A stretch of DNA of 64,000 bases from Tranquillimonas sp964472855 (lineage in GTDB: Bacteria; Pseudomonadota; Alphaproteobacteria; Rhodobacterales; Rhodobacteraceae), in the NCBI GenBank assembly GCA_964472855.1, contig CAYYMJ010000004.1:1-64000 (forward strand), in the 5' to 3' direction. A program made the position numbers and the translations under genes. Shown piece after piece: positions 50,623 through 59,827 of the stretch (its first letter is position 1; the number at the start of each line of letters is the position of its first letter). Under the pieces are notes generated by a model. It was not told the origin of the DNA. It saw only the letters and a program-made list of their open reading frames with translations, and ran no database searches.

Positions 50623-53283
50623 ATGGCCGCCAGCCCCGCCACCGTGACGCCAATGATGGCGCAATATCTCCAAATCAAGGCCGCCCATCCCGGGGCGCTC
50701 CTGTTCTATCGGATGGGCGACTTCTACGAGATGTTCTTCGACGACGCCGTCGCGGCGTCCGAAGCGCTCGACATCGCCCTGACCCGGCGCGGCAAACACG
50801 ACGGCAAGGACATCCCCATGTGCGGCGTGCCGGTGCACGCGGCCGAAAACTACCTGCACACGCTGATCGGCAAGGGCTTTCGTGTCGCCGTCTGCGAACA
50901 GATGGAGCCACCGGCCGAGGCGAAAAAGCGCGGCGCCAAATCGGTGGTCCGGCGCGAGGTGAGGCGCCTCGTCACGCCCGGCACCCTGACCGAAGACAGC
51001 CTTCTCGACGCGCGGCGCCACAATTTCCTCGCCGCCTGGTGCATGGTGCGCGACGCCGGGGCGCTGGCATGGGCCGACATCTCGACCGGCGAATTCAGGG
51101 TCACGCCCTGCCCGCTGGTGCGGCTGGGCCCGGAACTGGCGCGCCTGTCCCCCAGCGAACTGCTTCTGCCCGACGGCGCCGCCCCCGATGCGCGGGCCGC
51201 CGCCAGCGACCTTGACGTCGCCACCACCGATCTTGCCCGCGCCAGCTTTGACAGCCAGCAAGGCGCCGCGCGGCTGAACGGCGCCTTCGGTGTCGCCACC
51301 GCCGAAGGCTTTGGCAGCTTCAGCCGGGCCGAGGTTGCCGCCATGGCCGGGCTGGTGTCGTGGCTCGACATCACCCAAAAGGGCAAGGTCCCGCTCTTGC
51401 GCCCGCCCCGGCGCGAATTGTCGGACCGCTCGGTGCAGATCGACGCCGCCACACGCCGCAATCTTGAACTGACCCGCGCCCTGTCGGGGGCGCGCGACGG
51501 GTCGCTGCTGGCGGCCATCGACCGCACGGCCAGCGCCGGCGGCGCCCGGCTGCTGGAACGGCGGCTGACCAGCCCGTCGCGGCATCTTGAAACCATCCAC
51601 GACCGCCATGACGCGATCGACTGTCTGTTCCGAGACAGCGCCTTGCGCGACGACCTGCGCGCGTTGCTGCGCCGGGTGCCCGACATCGACCGCGCCTTGT
51701 CGCGGTTGGCGCTGGACCGGGGCGGCCCGCGCGATCTGGCGGCCATCCGCAACGGGCTGGGGCAGGCGGCGCTGCTGGTGGCGTCCCTGCCCGGCGATCT
51801 GCCGGCCGAGCTGGGCGCCGCCGCCACCGCCGCCGCTGGCCTTGACGATCTGCACGACCTGCTCGACGCCGCACTGGTGGCCGACCCGCCGTATCTGCTG
51901 CGCGATGGCGGCTTCGTGGCCCCCGGGCACAACGCCGACCTCGACGACGCGCGGCGACTGCGCGACGAAGGGCGCGGCGTCATCGCGGGCATGCAGGCCG
52001 AATTCGTCACGGCAACCGGCATCGGCGCGCTGAAGATCAAGCATAACAACGTGCTGGGCTATTTCATCGAGACCACGGCGACCCACGCCGACCGCATGTT
52101 GTCGCCACCACTGAACGAACGCTTCATCCACCGCCAGACCACCGCCAGCGCGGTGCGCTTCACCACCGCCGAACTGGCCGATCTTGAAACCCGCATCCTC
52201 AACGCCGGCGCCCGCGCGCTGGATATCGAGCGGCAGGTGTTCGCCGGGCTGGTGGCGCAGGTTCTGGATCGGGCCGACGCGCTTGGCGCCGCCGCCGGCG
52301 CGCTGGCCGTCTTCGACGTGACCGCCGCGCTGGCCGGGTTGGCGGCAGCGGAAAACTGGTGCCGCCCCCGCCTTGACGACAGCCGCGCCTTCGACGTGCG
52401 GGCCGGGCGGCACCCGGTGGTCGAACGGGCGCTGCGCCAGCAGGGCAGCGGCAGTTTCGTGGCCAACGACTGCGCGCTGGACGCGGCCGACGACCGCGCC
52501 GCGATCTGGCTGCTGACCGGGCCCAACATGGCCGGCAAATCGACCTTCCTGCGCCAGAACGCGCTGATTGCGCTCTTGGCCCAGATGGGCAGCTTCGTGC
52601 CGGCGGCCGAGGCGCATATCGGGCTGGTCAGCCAGGTGTTCAGCCGCGTCGGCGCCTCGGACGATCTGGCGCGCGGGCGGTCGACCTTCATGGTCGAGAT
52701 GGTGGAAACCGCCGCCATCCTGAACCAGGCCGACGACCGGGCGCTGGTGATCCTTGACGAGATCGGGCGCGGCACCGCCACCTATGACGGGTTGTCGATC
52801 GCTTGGGCCACGCTGGAACACCTGCACGGGGTCAACCGGGCCCGCGCACTGTTTGCCACGCATTATCATGAGCTTACCGCACTGGCCGACAAGCTGGACG
52901 GCGTGCTGAATGCCACCGTCCGGGTGCGCGAGCACGATGGCGAGGTCATATTCCTGCACGAGGTCGAACAGGGCGCCGCCGACCGGTCTTATGGTGTGCA
53001 GGTGGCGCGGCTGGCCGGTCTGCCCGAAAGCGTGACGGCCCGGGCGCGGGTGGTGCTGGACGCGCTGGAAAAGGGCGACCGCGAGGGTGGCGGCAGCAAA
53101 TCGGCGCTGATCGACGATCTGCCGCTGTTCTCGGTCCGGCCCGCGCCCCCGGCCCCGGTGGGCAAAGCGTCGCGTGTGGAACAACGCCTCGCCGACATCC
53201 TGCCCGATGACCTGACGGCCCGCGAGGCGCTGGACCTGATTTACGAGCTGAAGGCCCTGCTTACGACGCCGGGGTCGAGCTGA
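50623..53283 (+). CDS. mutS: DNA mismatch repair protein MutS
   Basis: Recognises mismatches and starts repair with MutL. The 886-residue product has the mismatch-reading FYRMGDFYEMF near residue 30, Walker A TGPNMAGKSTFLRQ, Walker B LVILDEIGRGTATYDG and the HTH-containing C-terminal tail. The frame is open from 50476, but ATG 50623 (MAASPATVTPMMAQYL) is the family start. The 3' end overlaps grpE (opposite strand) by 23 bp. mutL is not in the window. Confidence 0.97.
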   Translation: MAASPATVTPMMAQYLQIKAAHPGALLFYRMGDFYEMFFDDAVAASEALDIALTRRGKHDGKDIPMCGVPVHAAENYLHTLIGKGFRVAVCEQMEPPAEAKKRGAKSVVRREVRRLVTPGTLTEDSLLDARRHNFLAAWCMVRDAGALAWADISTGEFRVTPCPLVRLGPELARLSPSELLLPDGAAPDARAAASDLDVATTDLARASFDSQQGAARLNGAFGVATAEGFGSFSRAEVAAMAGLVSWLDITQKGKVPLLRPPRRELSDRSVQIDAATRRNLELTRALSGARDGSLLAAIDRTASAGGARLLERRLTSPSRHLETIHDRHDAIDCLFRDSALRDDLRALLRRVPDIDRALSRLALDRGGPRDLAAIRNGLGQAALLVASLPGDLPAELGAAATAAAGLDDLHDLLDAALVADPPYLLRDGGFVAPGHNADLDDARRLRDEGRGVIAGMQAEFVTATGIGALKIKHNNVLGYFIETTATHADRMLSPPLNERFIHRQTTASAVRFTTAELADLETRILNAGARALDIERQVFAGLVAQVLDRADALGAAAGALAVFDVTAALAGLAAAENWCRPRLDDSRAFDVRAGRHPVVERALRQQGSGSFVANDCALDAADDRAAIWLLTGPNMAGKSTFLRQNALIALLAQMGSFVPAAEAHIGLVSQVFSRVGASDDLARGRSTFMVEMVETAAILNQADDRALVILDEIGRGTATYDGLSIAWATLEHLHGVNRARALFATHYHELTALADKLDGVLNATVRVREHDGEVIFLHEVEQGAADRSYGVQVARLAGLPESVTARARVVLDALEKGDREGGGSKSALIDDLPLFSVRPAPPAPVGKASRVEQRLADILPDDLTAREALDLIYELKALLTTPGSS

Positions 53284-53887
53284 CGCCAACCTTGGCCGGT
53301 CTCAGCAGCCGGTCATGCAGCATGAAGCCCACCGCCGCCACCTGAATGATGTCGCCGGCACGGGTGCCGGGCAGCGGCGCCTCGAACATGGCTTCGTGAA
53401 TTCGCGGGTCAAAGCGATCGCCGACCTCGGGGGTGATGGCCTCGAAATTATGCTTGCCGAACACCTTGATCAACTCGCGCAGGGTAATCTCGACCCCTTC
53501 GATCAGCCCCTTGTTGGCGGCGCGCTGTTCGTCGTCGACGGCTTCCAGCGCGCGGGTCAGGTTGTCGAACACCGGCAACAGGTCGCGGCCCAGTCTGGAT
53601 CCGCCATATTGCTCGGCCTCGCGGCGGTCACGCTCGGACCGCTTGCGCGCGTTTTCCGCGTCGGCCAGTGCGCGCATGAACCGGTCGTGCAACTGGTCAC
53701 GTTCGGCCTGCAGCGCCTCGATCTGCGCGTGCAGATCGTCGTCGCCATCGGCGGGCGCCTCGTCGTCCTGTAGGTCTGTGTCGCCGCTGGCATCCCCTGC
53801 CTCGGCCTCGGCCGCCTTCTTGCGCGCATTCTGGGCCAGGATCTCCTGAATTGCGTTTTCGATGTCCTGATTTTCGGATTTCGCCAT
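53261..53887 (-). CDS. grpE: Nucleotide exchange factor GrpE
   Basis: Exchange factor for DnaK. The 208-residue product has a disordered acidic N-terminus (EAGDASGDTDLQDDEAPADGDDD), a long coiled-coil (about 50-95) and the C-terminal beta-wing domain (GVEITLRELIKVFGKHNFEAI, GDIIQVAAVGFMLHDRLLRPAKVGVS). It lies 10 bp downstream of hrcA on the same strand, forming a hrcA-grpE pair while dnaK-dnaJ lie elsewhere. Confidence 0.97.
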   Translation of the reverse strand: MAKSENQDIENAIQEILAQNARKKAAEAEAGDASGDTDLQDDEAPADGDDDLHAQIEALQAERDQLHDRFMRALADAENARKRSERDRREAEQYGGSRLGRDLLPVFDNLTRALEAVDDEQRAANKGLIEGVEITLRELIKVFGKHNFEAITPEVGDRFDPRIHEAMFEAPLPGTRAGDIIQVAAVGFMLHDRLLRPAKVGVSSTPAS

Positions 53888-53897
53888 GTCTTACCTG

Positions 53898-54962
53898 TTA
53901 CGTGCGTTCGGACAGAAGCCGCCCGACCAGTTGCGCCGTGTAGTCCACGATTGGGACGATTCGTCCATAGTTCAGCCGCGTCGGGCCTATCACGCCCACG
54001 GCACCAATGATCTTTCGATCCGCGTTCATATATGGACTGACCACCAGAGAGGAACCCGAAAGCGAAAAAAGCTTGTTCTCGGACCCGATGAAAATGCGCA
54101 CACCCTCGCCCTGATCCGTAAGTTCTAGGAAATCGACGATGTCGCGCTTGCGTTCAAGGTCGTCGAACAGTGTGCGAACCCGGTCCAGTTCGTCCGATTC
54201 CGCGCCTTCGTCCAGCAGATTCGCGCGCCCGCGCACGATCAGCCGTTCCGAGCTTTCGCCGGCATTCTCCCAGATCGCCACCCCCGATTCGACCAGTTCC
54301 GCCGCCCGGTCGTTCAGTTCCCGGCGGTGACGGGCGATTTCGCTGCGCACCGCCTCGGCCAGTTGGGTCAGCGTGCGGCCCCGTGCCAGAGCGTTCAGAA
54401 AATTGGCCGCCTCGCGCAGCGAGCTTGCGGTCTGCCCCGGCGGCGGGGTGAATACGCGGTTTTCCACATGCCCGTCGCCGAAAACCAGCACCACCAGCGC
54501 CCGGTCGGCGGCCAGCGAGACAAATTCGATGTGTTTCACAGGTGCGTCATGTTTGGGCGCCAGCACCAGGCTGGCCCCTTGCGTCAGCCCCGACAGGGCG
54601 GAACCGACCCGGTCAAGCATTTGCGTAACCTCGTCCTGCCCTTCGCGGCTTTCGTCGATGCGGCGGCGGTCGTCATCCGAAACCTCGCCAACCTCTAGCA
54701 AACCATCCACGAACAGGCGCAAGCCGGTCTGCGTGGGCACCCGCCCGGCCGAGATATGCGGCGCCTCGAGCAGGCCGAAAAATTCGAGGTCCTGCATCAC
54801 GTTGCGGATGGTCGCCGCCGACACCTTTTCCGACATGGCCCGGGTCAGCGTGCGGCTGCCCACCGGATCGCCATTGGCAAGATAGCCCTCGACCACGCGG
54901 CGAAACACTTCGCGCGACCGGTTGTTCAGTTCGTCCAGAATGTTGGGTTCGCTGGTCATCAT
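53898..54962 (-). CDS. hrcA: Heat-inducible transcription repressor HrcA
   Basis: Repressor that binds CIRCE operators upstream of class I heat-shock genes. The 354-residue product has the N-terminal winged helix (NRSREVFRRVVEGYLANGDPVGSRT, ISAGRVPTQTGLRLFVDGL) and the GAF-like C-terminal domain (GAVGVIGPTRLNYGRIVPIVDY). Adjacent ATGs (54962, 54959) are possible. No CIRCE repeat (TTAGCACTC-N9-GAGTGCTAA) is present in its own upstream 110 bp, so its control here is not obviously autogenous. Confidence 0.95.
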   Translation of the reverse strand: MMTSEPNILDELNNRSREVFRRVVEGYLANGDPVGSRTLTRAMSEKVSAATIRNVMQDLEFFGLLEAPHISAGRVPTQTGLRLFVDGLLEVGEVSDDDRRRIDESREGQDEVTQMLDRVGSALSGLTQGASLVLAPKHDAPVKHIEFVSLAADRALVVLVFGDGHVENRVFTPPPGQTASSLREAANFLNALARGRTLTQLAEAVRSEIARHRRELNDRAAELVESGVAIWENAGESSERLIVRGRANLLDEGAESDELDRVRTLFDDLERKRDIVDFLELTDQGEGVRIFIGSENKLFSLSGSSLVVSPYMNADRKIIGAVGVIGPTRLNYGRIVPIVDYTAQLVGRLLSERT

Positions 54963-54982
54963 CGTTTCTCGGGGCCGCAACA

Positions 54983-55010
54983 GCTATGCCACTTCGTCGG
55001 GTGCCGTCAA
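54983..55010 (-). promoter_or_regulatory. Weak candidate promoter of hrcA-grpE
   Basis: Minus strand: TTGACG, 16-bp spacer, CATAGC, about 20 bp before the start codon. The -35 is near consensus and the -10 poor. It lies in the divergent hrcA/rph region. Confidence 0.3.
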
Positions 55011-55071
55011 TCGGACTTGCGGTTTTGCCCGCCGGCGGTCAATCAGGGGCAAACTGAACAAGGATACCGCC

Positions 55072-55782
55072 ATGCGCCCCTCTGGCCGCTCGACCGACGC
55101 CATGCGACCCGTTTCCATCGACATCGACGCGACGCGCCACGCCGAAGGATCGTGCCTGATCCGCTGTGGCGATACACATGTGCTGTGCACGGCCAGTATT
55201 GAAGACCGCACGCCGCCCTTTCTGCGCAACACCGGGCTAGGCTGGGTCACGGCCGAATACGGCATGTTGCCCCGTGCCACCCATACCCGCATGCGCCGCG
55301 AGGCCAAGAACGGGCAGTCGGGGCGCACGCAAGAGATCCAGCGGCTGATCGGGCGGTCGCTGCGGGCCGGCATTGACCGGGTGGCGCTGGGCGAACGCCA
55401 GATCACAATCGACTGCGACGTGATCCAGGCCGATGGCGGCACCCGTTGCGCCGCGATCACCGGCGGCTGGGTGGCGCTGCGGCTGGCGGTGAACAAGCTG
55501 ATGAAGGCCGGCGACGTGACCAGCGACCCCATCACCGACCACGTGGCCGCCGTGTCTTGCGGCCTTTACGCCGGCCAGCCGGTGCTGGACCTCGATTATG
55601 CCGAAGACAGCGAAGCCGGGGTCGACGGCAATTTCGTCATGACCGGCGCCGGCCAGATGATCGAGGTGCAGATGTCGGCCGAGGGCTCGACCTTTTCGCG
55701 CCAGCAGATGGATACCCTGCTTGGTCTGGCCGAGGCCGGGACCGCCCAGTTGGTCGCGGCCCAGAAAGCCGCCGTTGCATGA
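55072..55782 (+). CDS. rph: Ribonuclease PH
   Basis: 3'-exoribonuclease that trims tRNA 3' ends phosphorolytically. The 236-residue product has the hallmark RPVSIDIDATRHAEGS, RREAKNGQSGRTQEIQRLIG, ITIDCDVIQADGGTR and EVQMSAEGSTFS. ATG 55072 (MRPSGRSTDAMRPV) is chosen over the antisense-overlapping longer frame. It is followed by rdgB with a 4-bp overlap. Confidence 0.97.
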   Translation: MRPSGRSTDAMRPVSIDIDATRHAEGSCLIRCGDTHVLCTASIEDRTPPFLRNTGLGWVTAEYGMLPRATHTRMRREAKNGQSGRTQEIQRLIGRSLRAGIDRVALGERQITIDCDVIQADGGTRCAAITGGWVALRLAVNKLMKAGDVTSDPITDHVAAVSCGLYAGQPVLDLDYAEDSEAGVDGNFVMTGAGQMIEVQMSAEGSTFSRQQMDTLLGLAEAGTAQLVAAQKAAVA

Positions 55783-56390
55783 CGCGCCGCCTGTCCGGGC
55801 AAACGCTGGTCGTCGCCACGCACAATGCCGGCAAGCTGGAAGAAATGCGCTGGCTGCTGGCGCCTTACGGCAAGACCGCGCGCTCGGCCGCGGAACTGGG
55901 TCTGCCCGAGCCCGAGGAAACCGGCACCACCTTTGTCGAAAACGCCCGGATCAAGGCGCATGCCGCCGCCGGAGCCACCGGGCTGCCGGCGCTGGCCGAT
56001 GACAGCGGCATCGAGATCGACGGCCTTGGCGGGCGCCCCGGCGTCTATACCGCCGACTGGGCCGAAACCCCGAACGGGCGCGACTTTGTTCTTGCCATGA
56101 CCCGGGCTCATGACGCGCTGGTCGCCACCGGCGCCGCCCGGCCCTGGACGGCGCGGTTTTGCTGCACGCTGGTGCTGGCCTGGCCCGATGGTCACGACGA
56201 GGTGTTTCCCGGCGCCATGGCCGGGCAGATCGTCTGGCCCATGCGCGGCGAACTAGGCCATGGCTATGACCCGGTGTTCCAGCCCGACGGCTATGACATC
56301 ACCTTTGGGGAAATGGACCGCGCCGAAAAGAACCGCATCAGCCACCGGGCCGATGCCTTTGCCCGCTTTGTGGCCGGCTGCCTTGCCTGA
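55779..56390 (+). CDS. rdgB: Non-canonical purine NTP pyrophosphatase (RdgB/HAM1)
   Basis: Removes ITP/XTP from the nucleotide pool. The 203-residue product has the signature THNAGKLEEMRWLL, the catalytic region ALADDSGIEIDGLGGRPGVYTADW, the GHGYDPVFQPDG block and SHRADAF at the C-terminus. ATG 55779 overlaps the rph stop (ATGA). It belongs to the rph-rdgB-hemW operon. Confidence 0.96.
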   Translation: MTRRLSGQTLVVATHNAGKLEEMRWLLAPYGKTARSAAELGLPEPEETGTTFVENARIKAHAAAGATGLPALADDSGIEIDGLGGRPGVYTADWAETPNGRDFVLAMTRAHDALVATGAARPWTARFCCTLVLAWPDGHDEVFPGAMAGQIVWPMRGELGHGYDPVFQPDGYDITFGEMDRAEKNRISHRADAFARFVAGCLA

Positions 56391-57528
56391 CAGGGCCATC
56401 GGCCTTTACGTTCACTGGCCGTTTTGTCAGGCCAAATGCCCCTATTGCGACTTTAACAGCCATGTCTGGGACCGGGTCGACCAGCAACGATGGGCATCGG
56501 CCTATCTATCTGAAATAAAGCGGGTTTCCGCCCTCGCGCCTGCGGCTTTGCTGCGGTCGGTCTATTTTGGCGGCGGCACGCCCAGCCTGATGCCGCCCGA
56601 CACGGTGGCGCAGATCGTCGATGCCGCCCGCGCCGCATGGCCCACCGCCAACGATGTCGAGATCACGCTCGAGGCCAACCCGACCTCGACCGAGCTTGAC
56701 CGGTTTCGCGCCTATCGCACCGCCGGGGTCAACCGGGTGTCGGTGGGGGTGCAGGCGCTGAACGACGCCGACCTGCGGCGTCTGGGCCGGCTGCATTCGG
56801 CGGCCGAGGCGCGGACCGCCTTCGACATCGCCGCCCGGGTGTTCGACCGCGCCAGTTTCGACCTGATCTATGCCCGGCAGGACCAGACGCTTGACGCCTG
56901 GCGCGCCGAACTGGCCGAGGCGCTGTCGATGGGGCCAAGCCACCTGTCGCTGTATCAGTTGACGATCGAACCCGGCACCGCCTTTGGCCACCGCCACGCG
57001 CGGGGCGGTTTGCGGGGCCTGCCCGGCGAAGACCTTGGCGCCGACCTGTTCGACCTGACGCAAGACCTTTGCAACGCCGCCGGCCTGCCCGCCTATGAGG
57101 TGTCGAACCACGCCCGCCCGGGCGCGGAATCGATCCACAACCTGATCTATTGGCAGGGTGGCGCCTATGCCGCGGTGGGTCCGGGCGCCCACGGGCGGCT
57201 GGCCGACCAGAACGGCTGGACCGCGACCGAGGCGCTGTCCGACCCGCGTGCATGGCTGAACGCGGTCACCGCCGGGACGGGGCAGGAAAGCACCCGCCGC
57301 CTGCCGGGGCCCGAGCGGGCCGGCGAATACCTGATGATGTCGTTGCGCCTGTCCGAAGGGATGGACCGGGCCCGCCACGCCGCCTTGGGCGGGGCGGCGC
57401 TCAACCCCGAAGCCTTGGGCGACCTGTCCGAACTGGGGCTGATTCGGATCTCGGCCACCCACATCCGCGCCACGGACCATGGCCGCCGGGTGCTGAACGC
57501 GGTCATTCGCGCCCTGTTGCCCGACTGA
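56353..57528 (+). CDS. hemW: Radical SAM haem chaperone HemW
   Basis: Family originally called oxygen-independent coproporphyrinogen III oxidase-like; HemW inserts haem into target proteins. The Fe-S motif CQAKCPYCDF (CxxxCxxC), preceded by GLYVHWPF, and GGGTPSLMPP show radical SAM. Also VSNHARPGAESIHNLIYWQ and a Gly-rich GPGAHGR. The start is uncertain: ATG 56353 overlaps rdgB by 38 bp and has no clear ribosome-binding site; a TTG at 56383 (8-bp overlap) is the alternative. Third gene of the rph operon. Confidence 0.9.
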   Translation: MPLPALWPAALPDRAIGLYVHWPFCQAKCPYCDFNSHVWDRVDQQRWASAYLSEIKRVSALAPAALLRSVYFGGGTPSLMPPDTVAQIVDAARAAWPTANDVEITLEANPTSTELDRFRAYRTAGVNRVSVGVQALNDADLRRLGRLHSAAEARTAFDIAARVFDRASFDLIYARQDQTLDAWRAELAEALSMGPSHLSLYQLTIEPGTAFGHRHARGGLRGLPGEDLGADLFDLTQDLCNAAGLPAYEVSNHARPGAESIHNLIYWQGGAYAAVGPGAHGRLADQNGWTATEALSDPRAWLNAVTAGTGQESTRRLPGPERAGEYLMMSLRLSEGMDRARHAALGGAALNPEALGDLSELGLIRISATHIRATDHGRRVLNAVIRALLPD

Positions 57529-57537
57529 CCCCGCGCC

Positions 57538-58434
57538 TCAGGCGCCGTTGTCGGCCGTAAGCCGGCGGCAAAGATCGTCCAGTTGTTCCAGCGTGTCATA
57601 GTCGACCACCAGCTTGCCGCTGGTGCCGCCGGGCTGATGGTCAATCGCCACCCTCATGCCCAGTGCCGCGCCCAGATCACGCTCGAGCGCCTTGGTGTCG
57701 GCATCCTTGGCCGCCCGCGCCGGCGCCCGGGGCGCCGCCTGCCCGCGCCGCGACAGTTTTTCCGCCTCGCGCACCGAAAGCCCCTGCGTGGCGATCAGGC
57801 GGGCCAGCTCTTCGGCATTGTCGCGGCCGACCAGGGCCCGCGCATGGCCAGCGCTCAGCTTGCCGTCGCGCAGCATGTCCAGAACACCCTGCGGCAGCGT
57901 CAAAAGCCGCAGACAGTTGGCGACATGGGGGCGGCTTTTGCCCAGCGCCTCGGCCAACTTTTCCTGCGTGTGACCAAAACGCTCCATCAGCTGGGCATAG
58001 CCTGCCGCTTCTTCCACCGGGTTCAGGTCGGCCCGCTGGATATTTTCGATGATGGCGATTTCCAGAACTTCGGTATCGTCCAGCTCGCGCACCAGCGCCG
58101 GCACGTCGTGCAGTTGCGCCATTTGCGCCGCGCGCCAACGCCGTTCGCCTGCAACAATTTGAAATCGTTCGGGTTTTTCAGGATCGGGCCGCAAGATCAG
58201 CGGCTGGATGATGCCCTTTTCCCGGATCGAGGCCGCAAGCTCTTCCAGCGCGGCGGGCGCAAAATGACGGCGCGGCTGATCGGGGTTGGGCGCAATCTGT
58301 TCGATGGGCACCCGGCGGTCGGGGCGGCGCGGTTGATCGGCGTTGCCGTCTGCGGCGGCCGGTTGCAGCGCCACGTCGGCCATCAGCGCCGACAACCCGC
58401 GCCCCAGACCCTGGCGTTTTTTCCTGTCTGCCAT
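57538..58434 (-). CDS. parB: Chromosome partitioning protein ParB
   Basis: CTPase and parS-binding protein of the segregation system. The 298-residue product has the N-terminal KKRQGLGRGLSALMAD, the ParB nuclease-like motif GERRWRAAQMA, the ENIQRADLNPVEEA block and the helix-turn-helix region (SRPHVANCLRLLTLPQ), ending with the dimerisation domain. Overlapping function with parA just upstream; parS sites are in rsmG and at the mnmG start. Confidence 0.97.
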   Translation of the reverse strand: MADRKKRQGLGRGLSALMADVALQPAAADGNADQPRRPDRRVPIEQIAPNPDQPRRHFAPAALEELAASIREKGIIQPLILRPDPEKPERFQIVAGERRWRAAQMAQLHDVPALVRELDDTEVLEIAIIENIQRADLNPVEEAAGYAQLMERFGHTQEKLAEALGKSRPHVANCLRLLTLPQGVLDMLRDGKLSAGHARALVGRDNAEELARLIATQGLSVREAEKLSRRGQAAPRAPARAAKDADTKALERDLGAALGMRVAIDHQPGGTSGKLVVDYDTLEQLDDLCRRLTADNGA

Positions 58435-58443
58435 CAGCTTTCC

Positions 58444-59238
58444 CTACGCCGCCTCGCCCCGGTGTTTTGCAAGCATTTCCTGCGCCAGAGCCCGATAAGC
58501 CTCGCTACCTTTCGAGCCGGGGTCGTAATCGAGCACCGGCAGGGCAAATGACGGCGCCTCGCTGACCCGCACGTTGCGCGGAATGATGGTTTCGAACACC
58601 AGATCGCCCAATGTTTCGCGGGCGTCCTGTTCGACCTGCTGCGCCAGACGGTTGCGGCCATCGAACATGGTCAGCACCACGCCTTCGATTCGCAGGCCCG
58701 GGTTGGCGCCCTCGCGCACCTTGCGGATGCTCAGCATCAGTTGCGACAGACCTTCCAGCGCGAAGAACTCGCTTTGCAGGGGCACCAGCACCGCGTCGGC
58801 CGCGACCATCGCGTTCAGGGTCAGAAGGCTCAGCGACGGGGGACAATCGATCAGCACATAGGCGAAATCGTCGGCCGTGATCAGCGCCAGCGCGTCTTTC
58901 AGCAGGAACGACCGCTTTTCCACCGCCACCAGTTCGATATCGGCCGACGAAAGATCGGTCGTGGCCGGCGCGATAAAAAGGTTCTCGACCTCGGTCTGGT
59001 GGATCACCTGCGCCAGCGGCACCTCGTCCAGCAGCAGGTCATAGGTGGTCAGGCCGCGATCGTCGGCCTCGATCCCCAACCCGGTCGAGGCGTTGCCTTG
59101 CGGGTCTATGTCCATGATAAGAACGGGAAATCCCTGATTGGCCAACGCCGCACCAAGGTTGATCGCGGTGGTGGTCTTGCCAACGCCGCCCTTCTGGTTG
59201 GTGATGGCAATGATCCTGGGGCGGCCCTGTTCACGCAC
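58444..59238 (-). CDS. parA: Chromosome partitioning ATPase ParA
   Basis: Deviant Walker A ATPase driving origin segregation. The 264-residue product has AITNQKGGVGKTTTAINLGAALA, the DIDPQGNASTGLG motif and the ParA-type DCPPSLSLLTLNAM. The start is GTG 59238 (VREQGRPRIIAITNQKGG), overlapping the rsmG stop by 8 bp. parB follows with a 9-bp gap. Confidence 0.97.
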   Translation of the reverse strand: MREQGRPRIIAITNQKGGVGKTTTAINLGAALANQGFPVLIMDIDPQGNASTGLGIEADDRGLTTYDLLLDEVPLAQVIHQTEVENLFIAPATTDLSSADIELVAVEKRSFLLKDALALITADDFAYVLIDCPPSLSLLTLNAMVAADAVLVPLQSEFFALEGLSQLMLSIRKVREGANPGLRIEGVVLTMFDGRNRLAQQVEQDARETLGDLVFETIIPRNVRVSEAPSFALPVLDYDPGSKGSEAYRALAQEMLAKHRGEAA

Positions 59239-59827
59239 GAGCGAGATCTCCGATTTTCAGAATATGCGACTCTGCCGACGTGGCGCTGGGCACCTTCTGG
59301 CAGGTGAATTGCCAGTCTTCAAGCGCCGTCTCAACCTCGGCATCGGCCCGCGCACCCTTGGGATAGATGCCAATGCCGCCCGGCGCGCCGTGACGCTGCT
59401 GAAAGGCCAGCAGGTCAGTCAGCGACGCCAACGCGCGGGCGGTGACGACCTGCGCGCCCAGCGGCTGCGTCCGTTCGATCCGCGCCGTCTTTACCGTTGC
59501 CGGCAGGTCCAGGCTGTGAATGGCTGTCGACAGAAAGGCGCATTTGCGGGCGTCGGATTCGACCAGCGTCACCTGCGCCCCCTGCCCCTTGGCGCAAATG
59601 GCCAGCACGATGCCCGGCAGGCCGCCGCCCGAGCCGAGGTCGGCGATATGGCGGGTGTCTGGCGCGATCATCCGCCAAATTTGCAGCGAATCAAGGACAT
59701 GCCGGGTCCAGAGGCTGGGAATCGTTGACGGCGCCACAAGGTTGATACGCTGATTCCAGCGCGTCAGCAGCGCAGCATAGCTTTCCAATGCCGCCAATGT
59801 TTCACGTGGAACATCCAGCCCCGTCAC
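59231..59827 (-). CDS. rsmG: 16S rRNA (guanine-N7)-methyltransferase RsmG (GidB)
   Basis: Methylates G527 of 16S rRNA. The 198-residue product has the SAM loop HIADLGSGGGLPGIVLAI, INLVAPSTI and VTARALASLTDLL. The GTG start overlaps the mnmG stop (GTGA). Codons 5-9 (DVPRET) encode the N-terminus on top of a perfect parS site. Confidence 0.95.
   Translation of the reverse strand: MTGLDVPRETLAALESYAALLTRWNQRINLVAPSTIPSLWTRHVLDSLQIWRMIAPDTRHIADLGSGGGLPGIVLAICAKGQGAQVTLVESDARKCAFLSTAIHSLDLPATVKTARIERTQPLGAQVVTARALASLTDLLAFQQRHGAPGGIGIYPKGARADAEVETALEDWQFTCQKVPSATSAESHILKIGDLARA
59798..59813. promoter_or_regulatory. parS centromere site, copy 1 (inside rsmG)
   Basis: Reads TGTTTCACGTGGAACA on the + strand, the reverse complement of TGTTCCACGTGAAACA, a perfect fit to the ParB consensus TGTTNCACGTGAAACA. 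It lies within the first codons of rsmG, a location conserved in many bacteria, about 1.4 kb from parB. Confidence 0.95.

Noticed and set aside
54963..55071. CIRCE operator upstream of hrcA
   Set aside because: No TTAGCACTC-N9-GAGTGCTAA inverted repeat, even with several mismatches, in the interval.
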